From Synaphobranchus kaupii (lineage: Eukaryota > Chordata > Actinopteri > Anguilliformes > Synaphobranchidae), in the NCBI GenBank assembly GCA_029718625.1, contig CM056381.1, positions 50,062,608-50,126,607 of the forward strand: a DNA stretch of 64,000 nt, in the 5' to 3' direction. The stretch's first letter is position 1; each line of letters starts with the position of its first letter. The notes beneath the pieces were generated by a model. It saw only the letters and a list, made by a program, of their open reading frames with translations. It made no database searches and was not told the DNA's origin. A program made the translations under genes and the position numbers. This document shows positions 1-11,823 of the stretch, in pieces.

Positions 1-1914
1 CCATAAAAATAGGGAAACATATGTGCTTAACAGCATTAGCACAACCATAGGAGCTACAATAACAACCAAATACAAGTAGAAGAGTAGGGGTGTACCTAAA
101 CCTGCATATACAATTTGGAAACTGACAGATAATGCATTGCATACAGATATTTTTTTTAAGTTGACCAATGATATTCAGAATGCGTTCTCTTTTTTCATTC
201 ATTGGTAGGTTGTGGAAATCACAGAAAATTACTTGTGATTTTTGCACAAGAAAACTGGGCAATAACCTGAGCCAAGCCACACTTTACAATGATTAAAAAG
301 TGGAATGCAGGTCACGCTCTACAACTGCATGTTGGGTCCATCGAGAATCAGCAAGTTCTGAAAGAGCAGCACAATGAAAGTGGTCGTTTCTTACGCGCAA
401 TAAAACGTGCACGTTCTCGACACATGCACAGGTGCATTAATTAACAGTGCTAGCTTTAACAGTTTAAGTTGAGCTGGGTTGTCAGAAGCTGCTTTTGCAT
501 TCGCAGACTGCTGCTCACCTTTTAACGTCCCTTCACTGACATCATGTCTCATCACTGATATTTTATGCTTTTATGGCATGGCAAGAACCATGCTTTCAAC
601 TCACAATTCGCCCTGTGTATCCTTCTAGGGTGCTGTATTTTGGTTAATAGCTTTCAGTTTCTCTGTAACAGACACACATTTCTTATGACATTCACTTAGC
701 CTACAGTTTGCAATGTTTTTTGTTTTGAGAGGTTCAAGAAGGGCAGTGTTTTTTGCTAGCCGTTGTCAGCGATAGACAGGGTTATTATTATGCTGCCAGA
801 AACAAGAAAATGGCATATGTTCAGCTTTTTAAAAATTCACAATTTTTTATGCAAGATTGGCCCTTTCCAGCTAGTTTTCTCTTATCCTACTCCTTCCAAT
901 TGTGGGGACAACAGAGAGACCACCCTCCCTTTTCACTTTATTCAGATGAGGAGAGAGCAGAGAGATACAATAGATACAGCCTATGCCAGCTCTGGATTCT
1001 ACTCTACTGTAACATGTATCAATACCTGCTTTGAACTGCTTGAAATATCCAGGGGTTACTGGCGAGTATTGCAATATAATCCCATCACCAACAGCCAGAA
1101 ATTGGGATGCCTTTTGACACCAGCTGAACCAAATAACACATGTTAACCATGAACTACTGTTTCAAATTAATGTTCTGTTTCCCTATTGCAATATTTTCTT
1201 ATTGCTTATTATAATAAACGCTTGGCTAACAAACATGTACAAGTGCTTTGAGAAGCATAGAGTTCATTTAATTCTGAACTGTTAAGTATGAATTTTCGAA
1301 TTACATGGTATTACATGCAAATACACATAATCTCCCGATTCTCTAACAATTATGGCATCACATAACAACTTATGGCATCCCTAGTGTCACAGATAGAAAA
1401 TTTGTATTTGTACACATATAATTGATGATATTATGTGTACGCAGATTTTTTGCAAATCTGCCCAACAGGTAATAAGAACTAGGAAATCAATGTAACTGAT
1501 TATCTTATGACAGTAATGTTCTGTGAAGCTACAGTTTACCCTTTACAATTTAGTTAGATTTTTATGCATTACGAGGGGAAAAGTGGTTACAAGAAGATGG
1601 CATTTTAAGCATCGTATGTCCTTATATGTCAAAAGGTTCAAGGTTCAATTACTGTAGCTCTAGTAGTTTTTTTTTTTTTATATTGTCACCATTCAAGTTC
1701 TTTTGTTCAGGAATATGGGCCCTGTCATTCATTCAACTGGCAAAATCTATAATTAATTCAGTAATCTGAATGGACACACCCAATATGGGTTGGGTTTGAT
1801 TGGCTCCAAATTACGCCAATTAGACCTTTTCGGGAAACTGAGGTTTATAGGGAAAAAAACACATCTCAATCAGATCTACAGCTCAGTAAAAAAGGAAAAT
1901 CACAAGTGGTACTT
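1..1914. other. AT-rich non-coding, presumed DLG intron
   Basis: No exon or recognisable element was seen. Short overlapping frames at 753-1146 have no known motifs and are not supported as genes. Confidence 0.5.
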
Positions 1915-2290
1915 TTTTTCATCCTTGAGGCAAATTTGTTAATTATATTTACAGTTAAATGTAAAAGAATTGGGGCAGTTTGTGGCAAATTGGTTGTTTT
2001 TTCTCTGGACTAAACAAAGTGTTATTTTCAAATCAAACCATGTCTATGATGCAAAATACACAACATATGCATTTATTTCACATGTTTTTTTTAAACAGAT
2101 ATTGACCATTTAACTGTATATACCAAGTTTCATGGTTGTACTCCAAATGAGTTCCATAATCAAAGTATACATTATCAATTGTTTTCCATTTGGCCAATTG
2201 GGGACAATATGGTCAGGCCATGTACTTGACATACTCTACAAACACGCCAAATTTGGGGAGTCTATTTCCCCCAATCTCTGTGAACGTTAT
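1915..2290 (+). repeat. dispersed teleost-type repeat fragment
   Basis: Shares with 60870-60945 the exact phrase CCTTGAGGCAAATTTGTT, and at a similar distance downstream ATACCAAGTTTCA followed by a text about 'caaatttggg'. The two stretches are diverged copies of one interspersed family of unknown class. No coding capacity is visible. Confidence 0.45.
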
Positions 2291-5269
2291 AGACATTTTT
2301 AAAAAACAAATAACAACAGTGTTCCAACTTCTTGGATCCTTAATAAATAATGATCAACTCAACTTTTCTAACCACCGTAATTTTTTCATTAATAAGCAGC
2401 AAAACCATTAATTGCTTACTTGAAAAATATCATTAAAAAATACTTTAAAAGAAACACAATGGAAAAAACAAATTGCTTTGTTTTATGTAGCTATAGAAAA
2501 TATGATTTTCAATAGTGCAGGTTGCATTGTCCTAGCCTTTCATAAGCATAATTCAGGATCAGTGTCACCCCATTACCCTCAAAAGTACTGGCCTATTTAT
2601 TTATGTTCATTGAGCTTTTCTTATCTCAGCTCAGCTGGATCATCCATTAAAGAGCTGGGAAATAGGTTTTTTGTTTCACATTGGCACGACTGTTTATTTG
2701 TCTGGTTGGTTCATTGGAAAGGAGTGTGTGAAACCAGTTTGTAATGGTGCTATACAAACATAAACACTTATTGATTAATTGAAGATGTGTAAAAAAATAA
2801 AATACCAGCCCAACTGAAAATAAAGGGGTCTCAGAAGTGCGTGACCCCGACAACAGACCCGCTTGTCCTGACAGCTCATGACCACCAGAGCATCCAATCA
2901 CGGCTCTTCACATCACCGAGAGTCCTTTAATCCCCCAACAAGCCAGTTCTGTCCTATAGGCGACCAATGGCGTACGGGTACTTGAATCTACAAAGTGATG
3001 CTAAGAAAGGAGCCACGTATTCAGATAAAATGCACAAACTCTGCACCCAATTCTGCAGCTCACTCAGCAGACTGCGAAATGGGTGTTATTCGCTGTGTAT
3101 TCAGGACCGCATGCCGTCCTGCAACAATCTTTATTCCAGCAGCCTATTATAAAGAAAGGACCAAGCAATGGTCTCAGAACATAGACCTGACTGGATTTTG
3201 AAAGGAGAAATCATGCATGAGGGAAGCCGAGGTTAATAAATCCCAGTGTACTTCAAATGTATTAAACATGTCCTTCAGAGGGCTGCTGGGTGGCTCTCTC
3301 TTCTAAGACACAGTTCTAGTGGATGGAAGAGCCCCACTGTCTGATACTGAATCCATGCTGCGCTAACGCAGACTGGCCAACAGCCAGCAGGGCAACGTAC
3401 TAGGGCTGCACAATTATGAGAAAAATAATAATTGTGATTATTTTCTTTGATAATGTGATTGTGATTATTAGCTGTGATTAATGGAATCACAATAGAATAC
3501 TTATTTTGTTTAAACAAAGAAATCTAGCCTAATATTTCTCCATTTTTAACAATAAATCAAACTGGACCATACATACAAACTTTTTATTTTTTTTATATAA
3601 AGTGAAGGTAATGCAACTTAGGAAATTTTTTTTTTTTTTAATTCACACATATAAACAATATACAGCCAGTATACAAACAAGAGGTAAATACCAGCGTAGA
3701 CATTAATCAATTAGCCTATATCGCAACTTTGGAAATTGGAAGACTGATTGCTGGAGGGGATGATGTAGGCTCTCTCTAGTCCAGGTGTTGATAATTTTTT
3801 TTAAAACCTTCACACAGTGTTAATCGGAGCCATGTCTTTGGCTAAATAAAATGCGATGGTTTCGGTTATCTGCGTTTGCCTTTGAGAGCCTGCTGGACAC
3901 AGGGATACAGTATGTTATATAGTGAACCCGTAATGGTTGTCTGTGTCACAGAAAGAGTAGCCTAGGCACCAATACTGGGCTGTATCCGAATCAGAACCCT
4001 ATCTACTGCATCCTGTGTACTAGCATACTGTATCTACTGATTACTCTATAGCCTGCTGTTTAGGTATGCAGTAACGTTACGCGAAAGAAATAACCTCCAT
4101 AGCCTACTAATATCAGCGAAAACCCGAAAATAAGTATCATGCTGCTATATTACGAACACTCAATTTACAGAATTGTCACGTATTTAACAGCTTCTTTCTC
4201 TTGCCTAATGCAACTTGTGATTGAATTTCATGTAAATTGGTTGTGTTTGATTGAGGCACTGCTGCCACAAGTATTCGTGTTTGCATCATCGATTTGAAAC
4301 CAAAATAATTCCAAATGAACGATGATGCTCTTTTTTTTGGTACTCGGCTTGGTAAACGTTTTCAGTGTCAGATCGAATGTTACGCATTTTCAAATCTAGC
4401 CAGGCCTACCTTTCATATTTTGTTGGAGGCAACCACAAACAGAAAAATTATTTAAATACGCTACTTGTTCACAGGGATCAGAACGCCCTCAGCAGGACCG
4501 CCTGTGATTGGTTAAGACCATAAGACTTGTCTGTGCACTGGCAGCACTCAATGGAAATATTTGTTGACAGCGCTCATTCGCTGAATAGCGCAGTTTGTGA
4601 CATCTTCCATAAAGCAGTTTAAATTAATATAAAGTAAATATTGCTGTACAATATCCCACCACAAAAAATAGCCCCCCAAGAGAAAAAGATTTGTAACATA
4701 TTTGCCTTGTATTTATTTAACATGGTTTTCTTTTGCATCTTTACAGCCACTGTCGGTAACATTTTTGGATGCAAAATATAATAAGATTAAGAATTTTGGT
4801 TTCTGAAATTACATTTTAGTAATAACTAAAATGTGCCAATATGGTCATAGCTTGAAAAGTATAATCTCTTGAAAGGGTTTGCTGTTACATAATAAAGGTT
4901 TGAACTGCTCGTCTCGAAAAGTGCAAAAATCCAAACTGGTACTTAAAAAATCAGAAGCTTGGACAAGATACACAACAGCATTGGGCACAGAATTACACCA
5001 GTGGTAATAGGATGGATAAATCAGACATTCACCTAGCCGTTAAATAAGCCAGTCATCTTCCCTCCACTCCAGTAGGGACTGAGTCTCTGGGTGAGTGCTT
5101 CTCCAAGCTCAGTGAGCATGTCAGCAGTATATGGGCTGAGCACTGCTCCTGGGGAGCTTGCTACAGACAGACCTGTAGCAGCCCTTCGGTTAGCCGCATG
5201 CTAGCTCCTTTACTCTGGCTTCTACACTTACATTCAGTACACGAGGGCAATTTCTCTTCCCTAGGAAAC
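2291..5269. other. non-coding, presumed DLG intron
   Basis: Apart from the small MITE at 3402-3500, nothing recognisable. Poly(T)/poly(A) runs near 3580 and 3630. No supported exon. Confidence 0.5.
3402..3500. repeat. small MITE fragment (GGGCTGCACAATTA family)
   Basis: Starts TAGGGCTGCACAATTATGAG and continues with repeated AATAATTGTGATTATT-type words. Elements beginning AGGGCTGCACRATTA are common non-autonomous hAT-like repeats in fish; the right end is not clearly defined here. Confidence 0.4.
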
Positions 5270-5910
5270 TGGGAATCGGGGAATATTTTCACCCTCCGCA
5301 TGCGTCGTCATCGACACGGAGCAGCAGCAGATAAGGTGCGCGACAGCCAAAACGAAAAAAGGATGCGCGTGACTGAAAAGAATGCGGTTTTAACAACAGC
5401 AGGGACACCGTGGTAGTACACCGACCAGCTGCGCAGCAAGCGTTTTAGTGTTGCTGACGGGGCTGCGTCTCTCTGGCACTCGCTCATGGCAACGAGGAAC
5501 GCTCCACCCCCCACCCCCCCTTCCCCCTCCCAGCCCAGAGCGGCTTCCCCTCGATCACCTACCAACAAGCGGCTTCCCCTCGATCACCTACCAACAAGTG
5601 CAGCCACAGTCTCTTGGTCCTTCTGATGGTCCTCATCAAACGGCGGCCCATGTTTTTGGTGTGCCACGCCGAGGCCAGCATGTCTCGCCGGCGGGGTCCG
5701 TTCCGGCACTTTCCCTGGCTGCGGCGGCGAGGTTCGGCGCGTGACGACGGACGCGTTCTGCGGGTCGAAACTTTTACCCGCTCTTCCCTCGCCTCCTACG
5801 CGATTCGCCTTTGATCACAACCTGCCGGGCGACTGCTTTTTTCTTTTGGGCGAGCCGACGGACCGGAGCTGTGAGCGCGTCGCCGTATGATTCACAGATA
5901 CAGCTGGAGC
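5270..5910. promoter_or_regulatory. intragenic CpG island, downstream of the recognised DLG exons
   Basis: CpG-rich DNA from about 5270 to 5900, with further CpG-rich sequence at 6190-6300, inside the presumed DLG transcription unit. It contains a tandem 29-bp duplication (5540-5597) and is followed by a long pyrimidine tract. Open frames exist on both strands but none is recognisable. It may be an internal promoter (DLG genes are known for several alternative starts) or the promoter of an antisense/nested transcript. Confidence 0.45.
5540..5597. repeat. tandem duplication, 2 x 29 bp
   Basis: Two perfect adjacent copies of a 29-bp unit beginning GCGGCTTCCCCTCGATCACC, at 5540-5568 and 5569-5597, inside the CpG island. 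Perfect identity suggests a recent slip event. Confidence 0.95.
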
Positions 5911-5958
5911 AAAAGGGGGTGGGAGGGGGGGCAACGGGTCCCTGGGAGTCTGCTTTTA

Positions 5959-6125
5959 TTTTCCCTCTGTTTTCTCCCTCCCTCCACCCCATTCTCTCGC
6001 TCTCTACCTCTCTCTCTCTCCTTCTTCCTCCCTCCCTCTCTCCCACTCCCCTCTCCCCCGCCTCCTCTCTCCCCCTCTCTCCCGCTCTCTCTCTCCCCCT
6101 CTCCCCCGCTCACTCTCTCTCTCTA
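5959..6125. repeat. polypyrimidine (CT/CCCT) tract
   Basis: About 165 bp of nearly pure C and T on the plus strand, a mix of TCTC, CCCT and CCCCTCT units, immediately after the CpG island. Such tracts can adopt triplex/H-DNA; that consequence is inferred. No coding content. Confidence 0.9.
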
Positions 6126-6379
6126 GTCAGATGAGCACAGTTGCAGCCGATGTGATGTGAAGTTGCAGCTGATGTGTCTGCAGGAGTACTGGTGCGCCCG
6201 ATCATTTCCCGCAGCCCTCGGCGGGACGAACAGCTGCGGAAGGCCGTAAGAAGTGCGCAGTGGCTCGGAGATGTCCGGACCCCTCTCCGGAAGAGCAAAC
6301 CCCACCACACTGGGGCTGTGTGGTTCGGCCCAACCCGCTGGGGGAGAGAGTCAAGTCAGGAGGGTCCAGTGTGAGGCTG

Positions 6380-9037
6380 GCTAACCCAGGACTCTTCCTC
6401 CCCTTTAATTCCACAGCACATTCAACAACATTACATTACCCTTTAGCCCTGGGTTTTGCTATTCGTCTCCTGTACAGATGGACGGGTGCATGACAGGGTC
6501 GGGGTTAGAATGACACTGCCCTCCTCTATTCCACATCCCTCAGTTTCATCTGTCTTCCATTAGCTTCTCTTTTCTTCCCAGTTCAGTGGCTTCCCCAGCG
6601 GACACAAACTAGCCAAGCTGTAGGTGACCACTGATCCCGCGGTGGTCTGCCAACTTCCGCATCTACAGTGATAACACCGCTACTCCATTTCCAGATTTTA
6701 TCCATTTCTAATACAGGCCAACAGATGACAATTCTTGGTTGATGTGTAACACGTTGGTCAATGTTATAATCACGTTGCAATGACATCTTATTTCAGTGGC
6801 TGTAAAATTAATTCTTAAATGAGAATTCTGTCATACTCAAAAATGGTTATAGCGATTTGAGGGAAAAGAGAAATAGAAGTTTATCTTTGGAAAAAGACAG
6901 GAAAAGTAGCCTAGTGTACCATATCAGGAGCTGTAAATATTTCTAAAAATGATCGGTGCTGTCATCAAAACCAAAGATGACAACAGCAGTGTTAGAAAAG
7001 GGTGTCAAAATAAAAAGATTAAATAAGAGTTATTTACGTTTTATTTCTGGCATCTGTGATGTGTAAGCAGCCGTTTCCTTCCAAAGATTTGGAAGAAAAG
7101 GATTAATTGATTCTACCACTGGAAAGTTTGAGGCGGCAAAATCTTTAAAACCAATGGAATGTGTGCAAGCGAAAGGTTCAAATAGAGTCCGTTCCAACCG
7201 ACATCACACTTCCCTCCTGATCCAAAGTGTGGCAACTTTTCCACAAATTTGTAAATGATCAAAAGTTCCTAACAAGTTTCCGAATAAGTCCTAATTATAG
7301 GTTACTAATATTCCAGGAACCACAGGCGGTTTCTCTTCATTTATAGCCAGAACCTTGCTCTCTACCACAACGTCTCTCAAAGACAACCCAAACCCACAAT
7401 ATTTATAATGGATAAGATGGATTGGTCTGTCACATCTTTCAAAATGAAGATTGGATGAGCCCTGACACATCTTTCCAGCTTACACACTGAAAGCTGCTGT
7501 ACTTGCAAGACTATATCTTAGATGATAATATATCTGATAATGTCTTCTGCGGTATCTGAAAAACAAACTACAATTTTATGAAGTCCCTGAAAAGGCAGGA
7601 GGCAAGTGGTTTAAAATGTTGCTGGGCACCACGATGATAGGAAATGGCTCCAAACATAATCACATGCACTTATTCTGGGATGCAGAGTGCCATTGTCCAC
7701 CCAGGCCTTTTCCCAGTCATTGTGTAACTCATTAATTTGACTTCTCCGTTCCTGTTTATATGCTTATTCTATATACCCACACTTATGTGGAGCAGATTAT
7801 TGTTACCGACACAATGGTGTCAGTTTAAACAGCTATATCAAATGGTGCAAAATAATACTGCTGTAGAGAGTACAGGTGCAGATAAATGCACTTATCCATG
7901 CAGACCTCAACATAAGCACATGTAATCCTGTATACATTAACACCTGTACAAAACTGGCGCTTGAACATCTTGCCGGTTACACAGAATATCTGTACTATTA
8001 CAATTACAGTGTGTTTAATTGGCCTATACTAATTATTCATAGGTTATTAATGACCTATTCACTTAATTATACATTAATTATGGGGTAGTCATTCGCTACT
8101 TCATTATTTTATTAATTTGTCTGATGAACCAAGTCTCATTGAAAAGTGAGTTCTTAGAGACTTTCCACTATATGTAGATGGGTTCAGACCGTCTGAAAGG
8201 CCAACACTTTTCAAGTACATGGCAGAAGAGGAAATGAACAAATAGCAGGCAACAAAGTATGCAAAATGTTCAGAGTACAAATGTATCGCTCGATGACACA
8301 TCGTATCTTGTCGTATCATAAGAAATTCAGAGGTGAGTCAAAATGTCACCAAAATATGCCATGTATCAAAACTGTATTGCTTGTATCTATCACACAATAT
8401 GAACAAACTATCATATTGAGATCATTTTGTTTTTGTGCTAGATATTGTGATTGCAATATGACTTCCAAGATAAACACTGGGGCGATCGATTGGCATTTTC
8501 TTGTTACACAGTTAGAAACGCATGTTCAATAGGCCTACTTCTAAAATACATTACAGGAAAAAATATACCTGTTCTATACATCATCTTTATGTCCAGCTAC
8601 TATAGAACACAGCTATGGCTCCAAGAAAGCGTAAGTTACCTCACAACAAAATATTCCTTGCTTGTTAACAAGGACCGAGATAATTCCATTTGTTGGAGAG
8701 ATCAAACTCAAAATGGGCACAAAATGATACGGGGGCATGAGAAAGTACCTCAGGCTCGCTATTGAGTCGCTGAAATTGGGGCCACAGGAGGAAAAAGCCA
8801 CACATGATATAATCACAGATTCTGTGATATTACTGGCATGCAAAGACATTACAAGTAAGTTACAACCTTAGGTCCACATGCAGCGAAGGAAATCACAAAG
8901 GATCACAGTATTTACACTTGATTCAAGCACCGTCAGAATGTTAGAATAGCAAATGGACATACAAACTCGGTGGTTGAAAAAAAGTAGGTTTTTTTTTGGC
9001 ACCAAGACATCATTTGCATTCATAGTCTCCTCTTCAA
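6380..9037. other. non-coding, presumed DLG intron
   Basis: No supported gene, RNA or defined repeat. Frames up to 104 codons (for example 8451-8765) lack motifs and sensible composition. Confidence 0.5.
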
Positions 9038-9130
9038 CATTTAAATTCGCTTACTCTATGTATAGCATTGCTCACGAGTTTGGCTGGTAAAAGCGATAAT
9101 TTAAAAAGAAATAATCCGAGGTCTTCGTTT
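9038..9130 (+). repeat. dispersed repeat, copy 1 of a local pair
   Basis: The segment from AACATTTAAATTCGCTTACT through GGCTGGTAAAAGCGATAA is clearly homologous to 10855-10945 in the same orientation with scattered substitutions. The family is not recognised. Confidence 0.6.
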
Positions 9131-9359
9131 CCACTATCAATCAAGATCCACAACCTGAAGATGTGAACTTGAGTAACTAAATATTTTATTCATTACACCA
9201 ATGAGTCAGACAGAGAGACAATAATTGTGTCCATGTTCCTTACCAGTGTATACAGACCTATATCAAGGGCTCAGACAGGGAGAGGAAGGAGTGAAACCAC
9301 TCCACAAGTTTCATGACATTATGAATACATGGGAGCACATTCAGAACACTCAGCTGCAG

Positions 9360-9537
<178 letters not shown>

Positions 9538-9722
9538 TAAACAGAGCTCTAAAAACATCAGGTTCTGTGTCAAGCATTCTTATCACCCCCTTAAAGACAT
9601 GTCACTTTCACGTTCCGTAAAACAGTTGAACAGCCATAGGTAAAACATGCACCTTGAAGGCGAGGGCAATGTCCGTGCAAGCCCACATGCTATGCAGCGA
9701 TGTTCAAATCACCCTCAGGCAC

Positions 9723-9748
9723 GGGGGGGGGGGGGGGGGGGGGGGGGG
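9723..9748. repeat. 26-bp poly(G) run
   Basis: An uninterrupted run of 26 G residues on the plus strand, followed by CGCGCACA. It has G-quadruplex potential and is likely length-variable or a sequencing trouble spot. Confidence 0.95.
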
Positions 9749-10146
9749 CGCGCACATTTGAACATTCGGCAAATGAAATAAGCAAAATGTTAACTACCTG
9801 CGCATTCAAATGAGCTTGTTGAAATGGCCACACAAGAGATTCCTTACACACATCTCAACGTGTTAAAACAAGACCTACAACGTAAAGGGGGAGTAACTAA
9901 TAATGAAACAGTCTGCAAGCTTTCATGCACACTGGCAACACTGCCATCTAGTGCTTACATGGCACACTGCATGGAAAAAAAAAAGAAGAAAAATCACACA
10001 GCTCCCCGGAAAATGATGGATGGGTGCAGTTGGATGGCAATCATTTTGCAAAGGTCCACAGACCAGGGGAGCTGTGGCCGACGGCAGGCCAAAAGCACAC
10101 GAGACGGCAACCATCAACCATCAGACGGGACGACGACAGGCGTTAC

Positions 10147-10254
10147 CTGCAACAGTGTACTGCTCTGAGGGTACAAGGTGGAGAACGCAGGGGCGGGGAC
10201 CTCCTCGTGTCCCAAAGGGGGCGGCCCGTCGAAGATGCATTCCAGGGACTCTAC
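10147..10254 (-). CDS. candidate in-frame cassette exon, proline-rich (possible DLG insert)
   Basis: A GC-rich 108-bp block (36 codons, starting VESLECIFDGPPPLGHEEV, then PAPAFSTLYPQSSTLLQ) lies between a plausible acceptor (pyrimidine-rich ...CCCCCTTTATAG) and donor (CAG followed by GTAACG). Both boundaries are phase 0, matching the phase-0 end of the DLG exon at 15460. The reading frame is closed by the TAG of the acceptor itself, so the open frame begins exactly at the splice site. It lies 5.2 kb downstream of the DLG linker exon on the same strand, where DLG1 transcripts are known to carry optional proline-rich inserts before PDZ1. I do not recognise the peptide itself, and similarity to the known insert is weak. 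It could instead be an exon of another transcript or chance. Confidence 0.45.
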
Positions 10255-10854
10255 CTATAAAGGGGGCACGGAACTAAACCGGTCAGAGCACTGCCAGAGT
10301 GGTGGATACACAGGAACAGTGGAGACAAGAGCTAAAGAGACAGAGGGAAGGAGACAGAAAAAAGCAAGATAATAGGATGGTGAAAAATAAAAGGGAGAGG
10401 AGAAAGAAGAGGAAATAGAGAAGGAGGGAGAAAAAAGTGTCCATACAGCTGAAGTGCTATTCGTATTGCACTAATATCACCTGTGGATGTCTGCAAATGT
10501 AATTGTATATCAAGAGTTTTACTTTTGTATTTTTGTATACCAGACATTTATATGGATGGTTGGTAAGGAATTACTTTTATGTGATTTTATGTTTTTCGTA
10601 ATGTAAGTGATGTGTGCAAGTGTGCAATGAACCAAGTATACATGATCTATGGACTTGAGGGACGCACCATATGGAAATTTCAGGGGCGGTATAGATAATC
10701 AATATTTGACTTTCCATATTGATCGATGCTGATATCTCCTTGCTCCTTGTTTTACATGATATAACAAATACAAACCGCAATTAAGTTTCCACATTCATGG
10801 AAAAAGCAGATGAGCATAGATGTCAACTGAACATACTGTATTTGTACAAAAAAA

Positions 10855-10945
10855 AACATTTAAATTTGTTTACTCTATGTATAACTTTGCTTGTGAGCTT
10901 CGCTGGTAAAAGTGATAAATTAAAAATAAATAATAAGAGGTTCAG
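10855..10945 (+). repeat. dispersed repeat, copy 2 of a local pair
   Basis: Homologous to 9038-9130: ACATTTAAATTTGTTTACTC, then CTATGTATAACTTTGC and GCTGGTAAAAGTGATAA. Same orientation, about 1.8 kb apart. Could be an ancient local duplication or two insertions of one repeat. Confidence 0.6.
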
Positions 10946-10999
10946 ATGACTATGACAAGGCTATTTTTTGAGCATGACATTTTCCTTTCATTCACAATA

Positions 11000-11466
11000 T
11001 CAGCAGTGCAAAAAACGGTACAAAATAAAAAACGACGACAGCTATCGGGGTTATTTTGAGTGTTTATACCATCATTTTTGAAGTCAAACTATCGTTTACT
11101 TTCTGCTGACCTATATTCTCTGTGGAAGTACGGCGGCGGAGCAAACGTGGCCATTGCAACTTGTTGCTCTTCTTTGTTGTTGTAGTCAACCAGTGCCGGC
11201 AATACATTCGTAGGTAACATAAAGTATCGCTCCCCAGATAGACTGTCGTCGTATTTTATTTGCTTTGGGTGCACTGTGGAGTGTTTAAGTGCATTTGGTA
11301 GTGGATGCTACTGGCTATCTTAGAGTTGCGCTAGCATTAGCAATGTGTGTATGTCCAAAAGAAGGGACAGCATGAAATTAGCTGAAAATGGTTTCCATCA
11401 ATCAACTACATCATGGGTAAGTCGTAATTGAGACATTATGTCCAAATTTCCGAACTATCCCTTTAA
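11000..11466 (+). mobile_element. foldback/MITE family, copy A (TTAA end)
   Basis: Right arm 11225-11462 ends TTTCCGAACTATCCCTTTAA, so read inward the end is TTAA then AGGGATAGTTCGG. The same arm occurs at 54025-54240. A short left arm (ACGACGACAGCTATCGGGG, 11033-11051) is the complement of GATAGACTGTCGTCG near 11237. The interior (about 11045-11230) is the reverse complement of the interior of copy B. Its minus strand has a short open frame (MHPKQIKYDDSLSG...) of unknown origin. Confidence 0.7.
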
Positions 11467-11803
11467 TGGCTTCATGCCTCACACTACAGATCATAGTTTA
11501 AATATAAGATTTTGCAGTGTTCCTGCTGATCCTGAACTGTGCAAATGGCTTCGGTGGTGAAATCAAAAGAAGTTGTAGTAGGTAAAAAAAATACTGGAAA
11601 GTGGATTATTTTCACAATTATGGCCTTAGTAGCTTCAAGCTAACCTAATATGGGCGGTCGAATCAAACAAGTAGAATTTCCTAAGTCGTTATGTCATAAA
11701 CTGAAATTAATTAAAATTAGTGCAAGGCCATTTAAACGCGTAATATTAGAAACTGCCATTTTTCTGGTCACTGGATTCTATTGTTTTTGCCAGGTCTGAT
11801 CTC

Positions 11804-11823
11804 ACAGTGGAATATCCCTTTAA
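11804..11823 (-). repeat. isolated TTAA-type transposon end
   Basis: AGTGGAATATCCCTTTAA, read inward on the minus strand as TTAA-AGGGATATTCCACT, resembles the ends of the TTAA element family at 11466 and 54244. No partner end was found. Confidence 0.3.

Noticed and set aside
5308..5568. 86-codon minus-strand frame in the CpG island (MSECQRD...)
   Set aside because: No homology recognised and no clear splice donor. High GC content lengthens chance frames.
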